NCBI GenBank assembly: GCA_026874595.1
Contig: CM049316.1
Span: 65,267,176 to 65,331,175, forward strand
Direction of reading: 5' to 3'
Source: Sipunculus nudus
Taxonomy: Eukaryota > Annelida > Sipuncula > Golfingiida > Sipunculidae
DNA length: 64,000 bases
Shown here piece after piece: positions 34,650 through 45,560 of this stretch. The first letter of the stretch is position 1; the number at the start of each line of letters is the position of its first letter. The translations under genes and the position numbers were made by a program. Under the pieces are notes generated by a model. The model worked only from the letters and a program-made list of their open reading frames with translations. It was not told the DNA's origin and ran no database searches.

Positions 34650-37250
34650 TGTATTGACGCTCCTGGTTCTGTTTATGGTGGCTGGAATGGGCTGACGGGA
34701 AGGTTTCTTCTTCAGGTGAACGAAGCCGATTTTCAATAAACATGATGCGGGCGAGCAAACATATTGCAGGGAAAAAAATCAGCAGCTTGTCTTAAATCAA
34801 TTTACTCATTTTCATGCTTACCAACTCACGTACTATCAAAGTAATAATGAGATTAAAAAGCTTGAAGAAGACTGCACAAACTTTATTTATAAATATAGCG
34901 CGTAATCTTTTTCGTTTTGTATTGGTTTAACATTAATAATTTCTCATTCACGGGATATAAACCAAGGGAAAAATGAAAACGCATTAGAATAACGAAACAT
35001 AATTAACTGCGTATACCACCACTGCCAAAGCAATGCAGTCCTGCCGATCTGTCCCTTTTTTCCGGACCTTCACCAAAATATAACGGTATCTTCTCCTTCC
35101 CAAACCTTTTTAAAGTTTGTTCTTAAAGACAAACACACAGACTCGGTTAAGAACATAACATCCATGACGGCGGTAATGAATACTTTGTATCTCATATGCT
35201 GGCCAGCCACTGACTAAATTTTGAAGGCCTATCCCGCCCACCGTTCCAGTAAAACCTTTCACTTGGTAAACTAGATTCTTTCCTTTTGCAAACTTAGACT
35301 GTATAGGGCTACATCACTAAAAAATGGTATAAATGTGGATAATGTATTCACGCAGCTGATCACATCCGGTAAACAAAATCGTTCATATTTTTACCTCTCG
35401 GTGCGTGCATTAGAAGGGTGTCAAGACCACGTACTGTGCCATCGGCTTTAATCGACACTCGCTAACGTTGGCTTTATACAGTTGCTTTGTCGGAGAAAGT
35501 AAATATCATTTGTGGATATTGGGTTTGTGCAGCTGTTTTCGATCTGCCAACTTATTTTTTGGCGATATTTTTATTTTGTCCAGGATAATGGAAGGGATTG
35601 ACGGTAATGTGGTGTCTGATTTAGAAAAGAAACTTGAAACCCACGAAAAGTAAAAACCCGCGTAATTAATGTCCTGAAATCACATAAACACTGTATCTAT
35701 TACAGGTTTTTATGGTTGTCTCATTGTCTTGGTAACACTGTCCTTGATTGCTCGTTCTGTGCAGCAGAAATATTTAAATATCAATGCTTAACAGATACTA
35801 AACTTTTAAATATTTTTTTGCTGGAAGTAACCGCCTCCATTTTAATGCTATCTTATCTGAGTCTTTACCCAGGTATGTTCATCTGCAGAGGTTTTTTTTC
35901 TCTTTGGGATTTGGTGACAGGGCAGTAGCAATCGATTGTTCCCATTTATTTTATATGCCGGTGTCACCCATCCCATTGGTGGGTCATAAAACCGGGGATC
36001 TCGCAAAGACGCAATCGATTGTGAGCGAATTTTGAACTCGCGTGAACCTCCCGGCTTGAGTGCAATGTACTACCCTATTAACACCAAAAGCCGGCTTGAA
36101 CAGATGAACTTTTTATTGAGAAATGTCTGTCCAATGAGGGCTTTACAGCATTGTCAGGAGGCGGCTACATACCATCGTCGAATTCAGAATCACACAATGT
36201 ACACTGACCACGCGACCCAGTAGCCGTGATTACACGATTCAGAGGGCCATTTTATTATGCTGGTAAACCTATCTTGAGTCGTGATTTTATGGTAACGAGT
36301 CATTTTCCGCATCGCGTACAAGTTAGCTGCCGTCATGTTACCCGTGCGAGCTATGAATGTATTCATGAGGTCAGAAAATCTACAAACATGCAGATTGATT
36401 TACCAATATGCTGAATCAAAACGGATTATTTCTGGCTCATGCTAGGTGTTATTAGAAAGGATACAAAATCAACTAAAGATTTTTCTGGTTCATGTCAAGT
36501 GACAGCGTACCTTTAGGCCATGAGACGTTGTCAGAAATAACGAAAATATTTGCACCATTCCTAATAGTCTTAGGGTGCGTTCCCCTTGAAGGTTGCACAT
36601 ATTATGAATAAAACTGTACCTTTTTTTTAACAAAAAGTAGCCCGAATATAATCTCTCTAATGATGACTTAACACTTAAAACTTGCTGGATTTTTCTCAAA
36701 TATGCAACGTATGGCAACATGTGGGAGGTGAATTGTTGTCTGACTGCAGAACAGACACGTAAATACGCTATTATGCGAGATATCCTAAAATAGAAATTGC
36801 ATTCCAAGGAAGGAATACAAGTCTCCACCATGTTAATGTGGACATTCATTTTTTTCGGGAAATGATCCAGGGTTCATTCTCTTTATGAGGAAAATGAATT
36901 TAAAACAAAAACAAGACTTGGAATTTTATGATTTCAGATAGAAGGATTTTTCATCGTATTCTCCGGGGTTCAGATAGAACGATTTCTCATCGTATTATCC
37001 GGGGTTTATATTTGTCGTGATTTTTATTTACAAATGAATATAATGAATAAATAAAAAAAACAACAAATACACAAATAGATACACATGGCTATCTGAACCA
37101 GATCACAGAGCAGCGAGCATGGCCAGACATTTAGCCAGCATGTCATTTCGTCTGTCATTGTTCCTGTCTCCCTGGTGGAACTGATCCGACACGGAAACAA
37201 AGAGATGGCATATCTGCCCGAGAGGTTATCGTGTAGACGAAATAAATAGC
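34650..37250 (+). repeat. Long dispersed repeat unit, copy 1
   Basis: Colinear with 37590-41350. Landmarks are GGGCTGACGGGAA (about 34690), GCAGCTTGTCT, CCGGACCTTCACCAAA (about 35064), AAACCTTTTTAAAG, TTCACTTGGTAAA, CGCAGCTGATCACATCC, GGATTGACGGTAATGTGGTG (about 35593), TGCTGGAAGTAACCGCCTCC (about 35820), TATGCAAC/CTAC with TATGGCAACAT, TTAGCCAGCATGTCAT and CCGAGAGGTTATCGTG (about 37218). No conserved reading frame spans it. The ~1 kb at 39.77-40.81 kb in copy 2 is absent here. Confidence 0.8.
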
Positions 37251-37825
37251 GAGGCTGGCTTTGCTCGGAAAGTTTGTCTCTCTTTCCGCCATAACGCTTT
37301 GGTAGCGGAAAACTGCGGTAGCCGGAATGACTTCAGATCTCGCTGCCAGGGTAACCAAAAAAAGTGTGTAACAACATCATTATTATATAACAAATAAAAC
37401 ACAACCATGCAAGCCTTTGATTTCAAATACAATACCATACAACAATTATTTTGATCCGACCCTTTGAATGTTTTTTATCATGTCATGTATCATGACTCGC
37501 AGGTCTTAAACGGTTTATTTTAAAAAGACCTATATGCTTTGGTGTCATGCCTACTCTGCAGGTGGCAACCTTCTAATGCTTCGAAGTATACCATTACCAA
37601 GGTTCTTATAATGAATGTGCCCTGTTTGTGGTAGGCCAACTGGGCTGACGGGAAAGTTTCCTATTCAGTTCAGCAATGTCGAATTTCAATATACGTGATG
37701 AGTATGAGCAAAAATAGCAGGGAACAATCTGAATTAGCAGCTTGTCTGCAGTCAGTTTACTAATGTCCATGCTTACCAAATGACGTATTACTAACGTTAA
37801 TACATAATCAAAATAATATTGACAT

Positions 37826-38081
37826 ACTTGCTCCAGTGGTCTAGGGGCCTGTAGAGGCTCAAAGCCGGAGATCGTGAGTTCGACTCTCAGCAGAGGCGGT
37901 GGAATTTTTCACGGTCAGCTCTTACCTAGAATACACACCCAGGACCCGCAGGAGTGATACACCGAGCCTGGTGACGCAAGAATTATTCCGTGTAAGCCCC
38001 AATCAGGTAGTCCGAAATCGAAATAGAATTACCTCCACCATAAAATATTTAAATTAACTTTAAATCTTTAAATAATAATAA
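37826..38081 (+). mobile_element. tRNA-derived SINE with target duplication
   Basis: An RNA polymerase III A box, TGGTCTAGGGG (about 37837), and B box, GAGTTCGACTC (about 37876), lie 39 bases apart, the usual spacing in tRNA-related SINE heads. A ~150-bp body with CCAGGACCCGCAGGAGTGAT and GGTGACGCAAGAATTATTCC follows. The tail is (AAT)n. The element is flanked by TAATATTGACAT (37814-37825) and TAATATCGACAT (38082-38093), a 12-base target duplication with one change. Copy 1 of the host repeat lacks the insert near 34850. Probable polymerase III-transcribed retroposon mobilised by a partner LINE; the partner is unknown. Confidence 0.85.
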
Positions 38082-39739
38082 TAATATCGACATTAAAAAG
38101 ACTGACAAATTGTTTTTCTGATTATATCACCCAGTCTTGTTCATGTTAAATTTTATGAACACAATTTTTCCTTAACGGGTAACTGATCAAGTGAGAAAAA
38201 AGAAAACACGGATTACAAGAACGAAACATAATAAACTGCGTACCACTGGCAAAGAAATGCAATCCCACCGACCTGTCCCCTTTTCCGGACCTTCACCAAA
38301 GTATAATGGTACCTTCTCCTTTCCAAACCTTTTTAAAGGTTGGACCCAAAAAATTCAAACAACAGACAAACACACAGACACACATGAGAACATAACATCC
38401 TAGGCAAGGGTAATTAATATTATATACCTCAAGCTGGCAAGCCAAAGACTAGATTTTGTTATGCCTATCCCACCCACCATTCCAGGAAAAGCTTTCACTT
38501 GGTAAAGTATATTCTTTCCTTTTGCACACCAAGACTGTATAAGGCTACTTTACTGAAAAAAATTGTATCAATGTAGAAAATGTGTTCACGCAGCTGATCA
38601 CATCCCGTAAACAAAATCGTTCTTATTTTTTTTCTCTCGGTCGGTACACTAGAAGGGTGTTTATACCACGTACTGGGTCATCGGCATTAAACGACACTCG
38701 CTATTGTTGGCTATATACAGATGCTTCGTCGGAGGAAGTAAATGTCATTTGTGGATATTAGGTTAGTTCAGCTCTTCTCAATCTTCAAACTTATTCTTTC
38801 CTAACATTATTATGTTGTCCTGGAACATGGAAAGGATTGACGGTAATGTGGTGTCTGATTGAGAAAGGAAACTTGAAACCCGGGAAAAGTTAAACCCAGC
38901 GTAATTGATGCCCTAATATCAGATAAACACTGTATCTATTGCATGTTTTTTTTCTGTTCGTCTCATCGTCATGGTAACACTGCCCTTGATTGCTCGTTCT
39001 GTGCAGCGGAAATATCTAAATATCATTCCTTAAAAGATGCTAAACTTTGAAATAATATTTTTTTTGCTGGAAGTAACCGCCTCCATTTGTATGATGCCTT
39101 ATCTGAGTCTTAACCCAGATATGAACATCTGCAGAGTTCCTTTGGGATTTGGTGACAGAGCAATAGCACTCGATTGTTTCAATTTATTTTATATCCTGGT
39201 GTCACCCAGACCCTGGTGTTTACCGCACCTGCGTGTCCTGTGTGTGTGTCACCAACCTCATTGGTGCGTCATTACACCGAGGAACCGTCAAAGACGCACT
39301 CGTTTGTGAGTGAAATTTGAACTCGCTTGAGCCTCCCTGCTTGAGTCCTATGTACTATCCCTGAACTCTAGGAGCAGGTCTGACCACCTGAATTTAATAT
39401 TGAAAAAATGTTCATACAAAGAGGGCTTTCTTTCCCGTGGGGGGCTTCCCACCATTGTCGAATTCGGAATCACACACGTGACCGTGAACGAGATCAATGT
39501 ACAGGCGCACAGACCAGGAGACACAGTCGCTTAACACAAGGTGCACAAAGGCTGTACCGGTTTAAACAAAAAGTAGCGTGAATAGAACCTTTCTTATTTG
39601 ATGACTTTCTACATAAAATATTCTGCATTTTCCTCAAATATGCTACTTATGGCAACATTTGGAAAGGGTGGATTGTTGTCCGACTGCAGAAAAGTACCTG
39701 AAACTCTTTTACACGAGATATCCTAAGTAGAAATTGGCA

Positions 39740-40000
39740 TTCTAAGGAATACAAGCCTCCGCCATTTGGACATTCACGTATTCGGCCCATGTTCTCAGGT
39801 TCATTCTTGCATAAGTGGCTGACATTTGCGAATATTCTTTGATGACGTTGCTGAACCCAGGCCATGTGCCAGATCCACACCAAATCTGATCGATTCTTAA
39901 TTGGCCCATTCTCGAATTACCCTGAAACGTCATGAGATTACGTTCATGATTGCGAGAGCTATATTGTAAACAAACAAACAAACACACGAATAGAAACGGA
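39740..40000 (+). repeat. GCCTCCGCCA-type TIR repeat family, copy inside long unit 2
   Basis: AAGCCTCCGCCATTTGGACA, CAGGTTCATTCTTGCATAAG, TTTGATGACG, CCAGATCCACACCAAATCTG and the trailing AACAAACAAACAAACACACG match the family order seen at 19.0-19.4 kb (inverted) and 56.3 kb. Confidence 0.7.
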
Positions 40001-41350
40001 AATGTCCTACTTGTGAAGCCAGTTTATAAAATTCGGTGTGTCGCTTATTCCTGTGATTGAACAACATATGCTTCTCACGTACAGCAGTGTTTATTTATTT
40101 AATGTCAGTTCTGAGTGGGTTTTGATTATTGCTGCCAATCCAATAGTTAAAAAGATAGCTTTTTATTCTTCGGTGGAGAATTGATGACAGCTATTCTTGG
40201 CTGTGTGTTTACACAACAAAAGCGATTTGATCAGGTACAAAACAACTGGTTTCATCTGCTTGTTTCGTTTCTCACCTGATTATGTATCGTCTGTTGGATT
40301 GCATGTATTCTTCTGTATTCAGTTCCTGTTATAAATGTTATTTTTGCATCTCTTAACCTGCTGCTGCAACTCAAGTGTCATAAGATTGTTTGAGGGCAGG
40401 TCCCGAAGCTCTTTCTCCTGTCAGTCACCCAAAGTGATTGAAAACTCACAAATGCAAGAAAAAGTATGCATACAAGTTTTGTCGTTTGAATCCCGTGAGA
40501 TTTCGCCTAATTTTATAGTACTAGCGGATATTACCCGTCCCGCATACGCGTCGTTTTCAATCTTTGCACTTAAAACTCCGTCACCGCTATTGGGATGTCC
40601 GGGTCTTAGTCTTTTTAGAAAATGTCCCCAATGGCGCGGGTATGCGAAAAGAAAATATTCCGAGGACATATTCCAGGCGAGGACCTGTCTGTGAGGAGAG
40701 AGTTTGGATGGAAAGGGGAAGTGCATCGGCTCACTTTAGTGAGGAATAACACTTTTTTGCGAACATGCCCAAATCCGCAATTTATGGTAGGATGTCAGAA
40801 TATCAGACGTATGGAATACAAACAGAAATTCTGAGGATCATAAAATTGAAACAAAACCCGGGCTTGGGATTTCGAGATTTCACTTTTAGATGGAACGGGG
40901 TCTAATCCAATTCTCCGGGGTTTGGATTTGTCATGATATGTATTAACAAATGAATACAACGAAAACTTATCAGAAAAAAATAAGTAACAAAATACGCAAA
41001 TAGATACACAGAGAAATCAAAACCAGATCACAGAGCATTTGTCATAACAGCGACGAGCATGACCAGACATTTAGCCCGCATGTCATGTCGTCTGCCATTG
41101 TAACTCTGTCCCAGGTGGAACTGATCAGACACGGGAACAAAGAGATGGCATTTCTGCCCGAGAGGTTATCGTGCAGACGAATTAAACAATACCGACATGA
41201 CAGGCACGAATTTATATGTCAGTAAGGCAGGCAGTATGTGTTATATATCAAGGCTGGTTCATTGTGATTTGCGGTGACCGCTTCAGTTTCGTATAATCGT
41301 ACAGTGATCTCCCAGCACCGAGGCGTCTTGCATACGTAGAGTTGCGGAAA

Positions 41351-42208
41351 GCGTGTTCATATTATAAATAAGGTACAGACTGGTTCCCTGCTGAATCCCT
41401 TATTTCGTTGGTGCAAAAGGGGATGATTGCCCTTGAATATGGGGTTCATATCAGTGTCTGAGGTTTCAATACAAATTCTAACAAATATATGTACTTACGT
41501 TAAATTTATTCAAATGTAAAAACTCTAGCAGCTAGATTTTTCTGTATTTTTACACACAAACACTGGCGTTTATTACCTCGTGCGGTCACTCCAGTTAATG
41601 ACGACCGTAAATTTCCCATGTGTATCACCCATTAGTTCCTCATTTTCCCACGCGATCAATCAATGCGCACGGAGTGGGCTAAGACAGATGTTCATAGTGT
41701 GGGGGGGGGGGGGGATGGGGGGGGGGGGGGGGGAGGTAGCTGTGGGGATGCCCCCCCCCCCTCAACCTCTCTCCCACATAGACTATGTTATATTACGAAA
41801 TAACTTTCAGATTATCTGCTGCTAAGAAAATTATAGTATGAAAATAATTTGAAAAAAGACAATATCAATCATATCTACATCGTCTCATTACCGTATATAC
41901 TTTTATCTGCAGGTATTAATCCTTACATAGAAAGCGATCTTTCCCGGGGACCTTCATTCTCAAATGATTGAAAAGTTAAATATTTCTCTTGTTTTGAGAC
42001 TTAGAATGTTAACAGGATATATGCTAAGGTATGTGATGAATCTGAATCACTACCGTCGGCATCGGCTCATCAGGTGACTGAAGTTGAACTAACTGCGATA
42101 TTGGTTTTTATAATTTCTTTTTAACACGGTTGGGTGCCCTTGGACCATGGCGGCAGATGGAAACAATTTCCAAACGTTTGTTTAATAAGTTCTTTTGCTT
42201 TGAGCTTA
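41351..42208. other. Non-coding stretch with dense G and C tracts
   Basis: G runs lie at 41701-41714 and 41717-41733 and a C run at 41751-41761, all within 61 bases; these could form a hairpin or G-quadruplex. Frames through them give Gly or Pro runs only. No gene recognised. Confidence 0.6.
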
Positions 42209-42545
42209 GGCCAAAATAAAAAAAAAGTATGGTTCTCAGGCACTTTTTTTCAGAAATCGATGCGGGCGGGCGGATTTTTTATATCTAAAATTTTGGCATG
42301 TTTCGATAAAAATGTAAAATGATAAGAGAAAAGCATGATAAGAGCAGATTTATTTCCTAAACAAGTAAAAGCACTATATAACAAAGGAAATTGTATGATT
42401 TTATCTTCTTGAAAGTAATGTCCAAGCGGCTGCAGCTCGAAATTGGTAAGTTTCTATTGAAAATCAAAATAAACTTTTTGACGCAGGGGTTTAAAATTGA
42501 TGCGGGCGGTGCCTGAGAACCATATCTTTTATTTTTTTGCCTTAT
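42209..42545 (+). mobile_element. Small TIR element (GGCCAAAA...TTCTCAGGCAC ends), copy 2
   Basis: The left end has AGTATGGTTCTCAGGCAC preceded by an A run and GGCCAAAAT. The right end is GTGCCTGAGAACCATATC followed by a T run and GCC. The interior is the reverse complement of the element at 24959-25228. It abuts the 3' end of the Penelope-like fragment, so it probably inserted into that element. Confidence 0.75.
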
Positions 42546-43440
42546 GATTGCTAGTTTCTCTGCCAAACACAAGTTGCACTGATGTGAAGAGGTCATGAAT
42601 GTGTTTGACTGCTGGATTATAGACCAGGCGATAATGAAACTTTGTTGCTTGCCTTTCAGTGTCCATACGTGTTTGGCAAGTTCGGTTTTGTTTGAAATGG
42701 TCTTGTGCGTGTTCCAATGTACTTGTTAACTGTACCGTTATTGTGTACGTCTGCTTGGTAGACAATTGACGGGGTCAGGCACTTCCCATTGAGAGGGCAG
42801 TCAGATTTGTCACGGCAGTTCCATTGTTCCATAGCATTTGTTGTTTGGGTTCTTTCTGTTGCCTTTCAGACAGTATCAGAAGCGGTCCCCCCCCCCTTTT
42901 TTTCATTAGAAACAACGTTTTTTAAGGGCTTCAGACAAAATTTGCCGCCTGGACCCCCCCCCCCCTTTTTTTCAGACCTGAGGACCTTTTTTTAGGGTTT
43001 TCATTTGTCCTCCTGGGTGCGACTCCCCCCCCCCCCCCTGCAGTATTCTTGTATTGTGGCTTTGTATTATAGATCTTACGTTCTTCATGCAACTATAGCT
43101 GATTTTTAGATTGTTTTCGTTGAATAATTTGTGCAATGCGGGATTTTTTTTAAAGTATTTGGCGACAGGTTTCAAGAAAACTTCAAGATTGCACTGTACG
43201 GAGGGTTAAACCAAATGATATTTCTGGTTCGTTTTTTTTTTCCGTGTTTCCGGCAGCTTCCTGTAGGGCGGTGCAACTGAGTTTTTGTTTGTATCCGCTA
43301 TTGTTGAGTGCTTGTTCATATTCTTTAGATGCCTTTCTGAAGGTGTTTTTATCTAGGGAAAGTTTTGATAGACGCTTGTTGACAGCCGCAGGGATGTTTC
43401 GAGTAATAGCTGGGGGTGTTCTGATTTAGCCATTTTCCAG
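42536..43440 (-). pseudogene. Penelope-like element, C-terminal half (linker plus GIY-YIG endonuclease)
   Basis: Minus-strand pieces from 43440 down: a KSEHPPAITRNIPAAVNK stretch with KRLSKLS (one shift in the C run), YEQALNNSGYKQKL, RNIIWFNPPYS, LHKLFNENNLKISYSCMK with IIQSHN (43160-43045). A ~230-base insert with C runs at 42887-42896, 42954-42965 and 43025-43038 follows. Then come CRDKSDCPLNGKCLTPSIVY, a TELAKHVWTLKGK stretch and CNLCLAEKLAII. The final part is the GIY-YIG-type endonuclease region with Cys motifs known downstream of the reverse transcriptase in animal Penelope-like elements (family knowledge). Three or more frame changes; not functional. The matching upstream half lies next to it on the opposite strand. 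Confidence 0.8.
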
Positions 43441-43454
43441 GAAAAGCGGTTGTC

Positions 43455-43830
43455 AACAAACTGAAAAAGGGCAAAGCACATTCGATGTAACGATGGGGGG
43501 GGGGGGGGGGGGGGGTTACGACGGGGCTGAAGTGTGTGAATTGGTTGGTTTATACGCCCTGAGCACCATACGAAAAGAGTTATGAACGTTGGTTTGTACA
43601 GAGACGACGGACTAGCGGCTCAGAACCAGACAGAATCAGAAAAAAACTCACTGAAATTTTCAACACCATGGATCTGGAAATCAAAGTGGAAACATCAGTC
43701 AACTACAAAGATGTTCACTGGACCTCGATCCAATTTGGAAATTTCAGTCTGTACAGGAAGCCAAACGACCAACCCATGTTTATAAATACCAAATCAGACC
43801 ACCCCAAGGTATTTTACCAAAGGTGATTAG
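43455..43830 (+). pseudogene. Penelope-like element, reverse-transcriptase fragment (opposite strand to its C-terminal half)
   Basis: Plus-strand frames give a KLKKGKAHFDVTMG stretch, then a 21-base G run (43495-43515), then YDGAEVCELVGLYALSTI, NVGLYRDDGLAAQNQ and, after a shift, KLTEIFNTMDLEIKVETSV and LYRKPNDQPMFINTKSDHP. YRDDG is the reverse-transcriptase catalytic motif as seen in this family. The fragment stops at the KSDHP stretch, and the inverted half beginning at 43440 starts at the equivalent KSEHPP. The fingers and motif A are missing. Broken element. Confidence 0.8.
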
Positions 43831-43844
43831 TGAACATGATGAGG

Positions 43845-44310
43845 TAAGATGAGATCACCGCCAGTCTCCATGCATGCAGCTTTCCCCCCTCCCCCCCCCC
43901 CCCCCCCCCGTTTACAAAAGACTCCAGTCTCCTGATGCCTGTCACGGCGTGGGTTGTTTAATTATGGCTGTCCCCGGTCTACACGGCATCCTCACGGGGA
44001 TAAATACGACTCTTTGTTTTCTGTCTACCTGCTCTCGTAACTAAGGAAATAAAGCTAATAAAACTGCACGGGATCGCCATGAGTGTCAGCAAGTCCTTGT
44101 CCAGCATTGATGACACATAATTTAGCTAATTAGCAAGTTTTAGGAAACATGACGGATTATGGTTATATATTGCTTTATAGCAGTTTCGTAGAAGTGCTGA
44201 TTAGCTGATCATGGACTGAATGTTGAGCCCAGAAATTAAATTTCAGACTTGCTATAAGCGTATTTTATACAGGAGAAGTCTTTGTAAAAGAAAGTACAAT
44301 GTCCCGAACA
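43845..44310 (+). repeat. Segmental repeat, partner 30860-31330, with poly-C insert
   Basis: Colinear with 30860-31330 but carrying C runs at 43884-43909 where the partner has ordinary sequence. The last ~100 bases match through GAGCCCAGAA and GGAGAAGTCTTTGTAAA. Confidence 0.8.
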
Positions 44311-44799
44311 AAATTGTGTTGACGGGACAAATCGTATCCAATAGGCCAAAGGACGGAGTTGAATCTTGCATTGTTACAACATCATTTGCATTTTTAAAAT
44401 TAAATGACATAAATATAAATTGCATCATGACCCAATATATAATGCCACTTTCTATAACAGGTCAGCAGTCAGTAAAACATCACAATGTTATTCATATTTG
44501 ATTTTCAGTGTATATTATAAATATGATTTTATTATTTCCCTGAAATAATATGTTTTTTTTTTATTATGAAAATAGAAGGTTATATCGAAAAAATGATTGT
44601 ACTTCTTGTCGTTATTTTTAATCTTACTGTCCATTTCAAACAACATCTATAGACGTTTGCAATCGCAGACGAACATTGTAACCCCCCCCCCCCCACCCCC
44701 TATCCCTCACAACCGGGCGATAATTTCGTATCGGCCATGGAACGTAAAATTATTGGTTTTAGGTGAATGGCTTGCGCCATTTCAGCCCTCTGTCATGAT
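44311..44799. other. Non-coding stretch with a poly-C tract
   Basis: A C run lies at 44682-44700 with one A. No gene recognised. Confidence 0.45.
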
Positions 44800-45310
44800 T
44801 ACCAGATTACTGGCTGTCAGAGTCTTAGGAATCTAGTCTTAGGAACGCATTATAAGTCCCCATGAGGATGCAAATATTTTTGGCATTTTTCACAACGCCT
44901 GATGGCCTAAAGGTACACTGTCAATTGACATAAACCACACTAATCGTGAGAAATTTAGTGTACTTTCTAATAACACCAAACATGAACGAGAAAAGTTCCG
45001 TTTTAACTCAGCATATTGGTAAATCCCTCCGAATGATTGTTGAATTTCTGACCGCATGAATACAGGCATGGCTCGCACGGGTTACTGGACCCAGCCAACT
45101 TGTCCGCGATACAGGAAATGACTCGTTACCATTAATAAAGACGGGGTTTTAGTTAGGGTTGTGAGTTCACATGTATTTTCAATGTGTTAATTCATTATTA
45201 GTAGCATAATGTTAAGATTATGGGCTGTTTACCACAATATGAATGCAACGTGATGGAAGACCACTACGATGCATTTCTCAATATTAGTTGTTTCACGACT
45301 CAAGTAGGCT
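44800..45310 (+). repeat. Segmental repeat, partner 23655-24185
   Basis: Same order of landmarks as the partner (GAGGATGCAAATATTT, ACTGTCAATTGACATAAACCA, TTTCTGACCGCATGAATACA, GAAGACCACTACGATGCATT). Confidence 0.8.
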
Positions 45311-45399
45311 TACCTGCCTAATTATCATTGTCTACGGAGTCGGGTTGGCACGGCTTAAACCCCTTCAAACCTCCCCATCCACTAGGGAAGGTTTAATTA

Positions 45400-45560
45400 G
45401 CAAGAGGTTTTAGATTACGTTACCTATTGTTGGATTCAGCTCCATCAGGCCTACTTTGTTAATTAGCCCATAAATCGTTTGGTCATTAAGTTTTAGACCC
45501 AGCGCTGACAATCCCAATTAAGGACGTGCTGGTGATCTGCACTAATTAAGTCCAGTCCAG
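45400..45560. promoter_or_regulatory. Candidate conserved non-coding element rich in homeodomain-type sites
   Basis: Within 160 bases of high-complexity sequence lie TTAATTAG (twice: near 45395 and 45460), CCATAAATC, GGTCATTAAG, CAATTAAGG and CTAATTAAG. There is no tandem, TIR or coding structure. Dense TAATTA/ATTAAG cores in otherwise unrepeated sequence are typical of developmental enhancers; that is inference from composition alone. Confidence 0.3.

Larger units (their letters stand above)
37590..41350 (+). repeat. Long dispersed repeat unit, copy 2
   Basis: Same landmarks as copy 1, about 3 kb downstream in the same orientation. It is interrupted by a SINE (37826-38081) and by about 1 kb with a GCCTCCGCCA-family copy (39740-40000). 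The right end (41160-41335, with ATATGTCAGTAAGGCAGGCA and AGTTTCGTATAATCGTACAG) is shared with copy 3 at 57230-57400 but missing in copy 1. Function unknown. Confidence 0.8.

Noticed and set aside
37837-37900. A stand-alone tRNA gene
   Set aside because: A and B boxes are present but the acceptor stem does not close, and the sequence continues into a SINE body with an AAT tail and target duplications.
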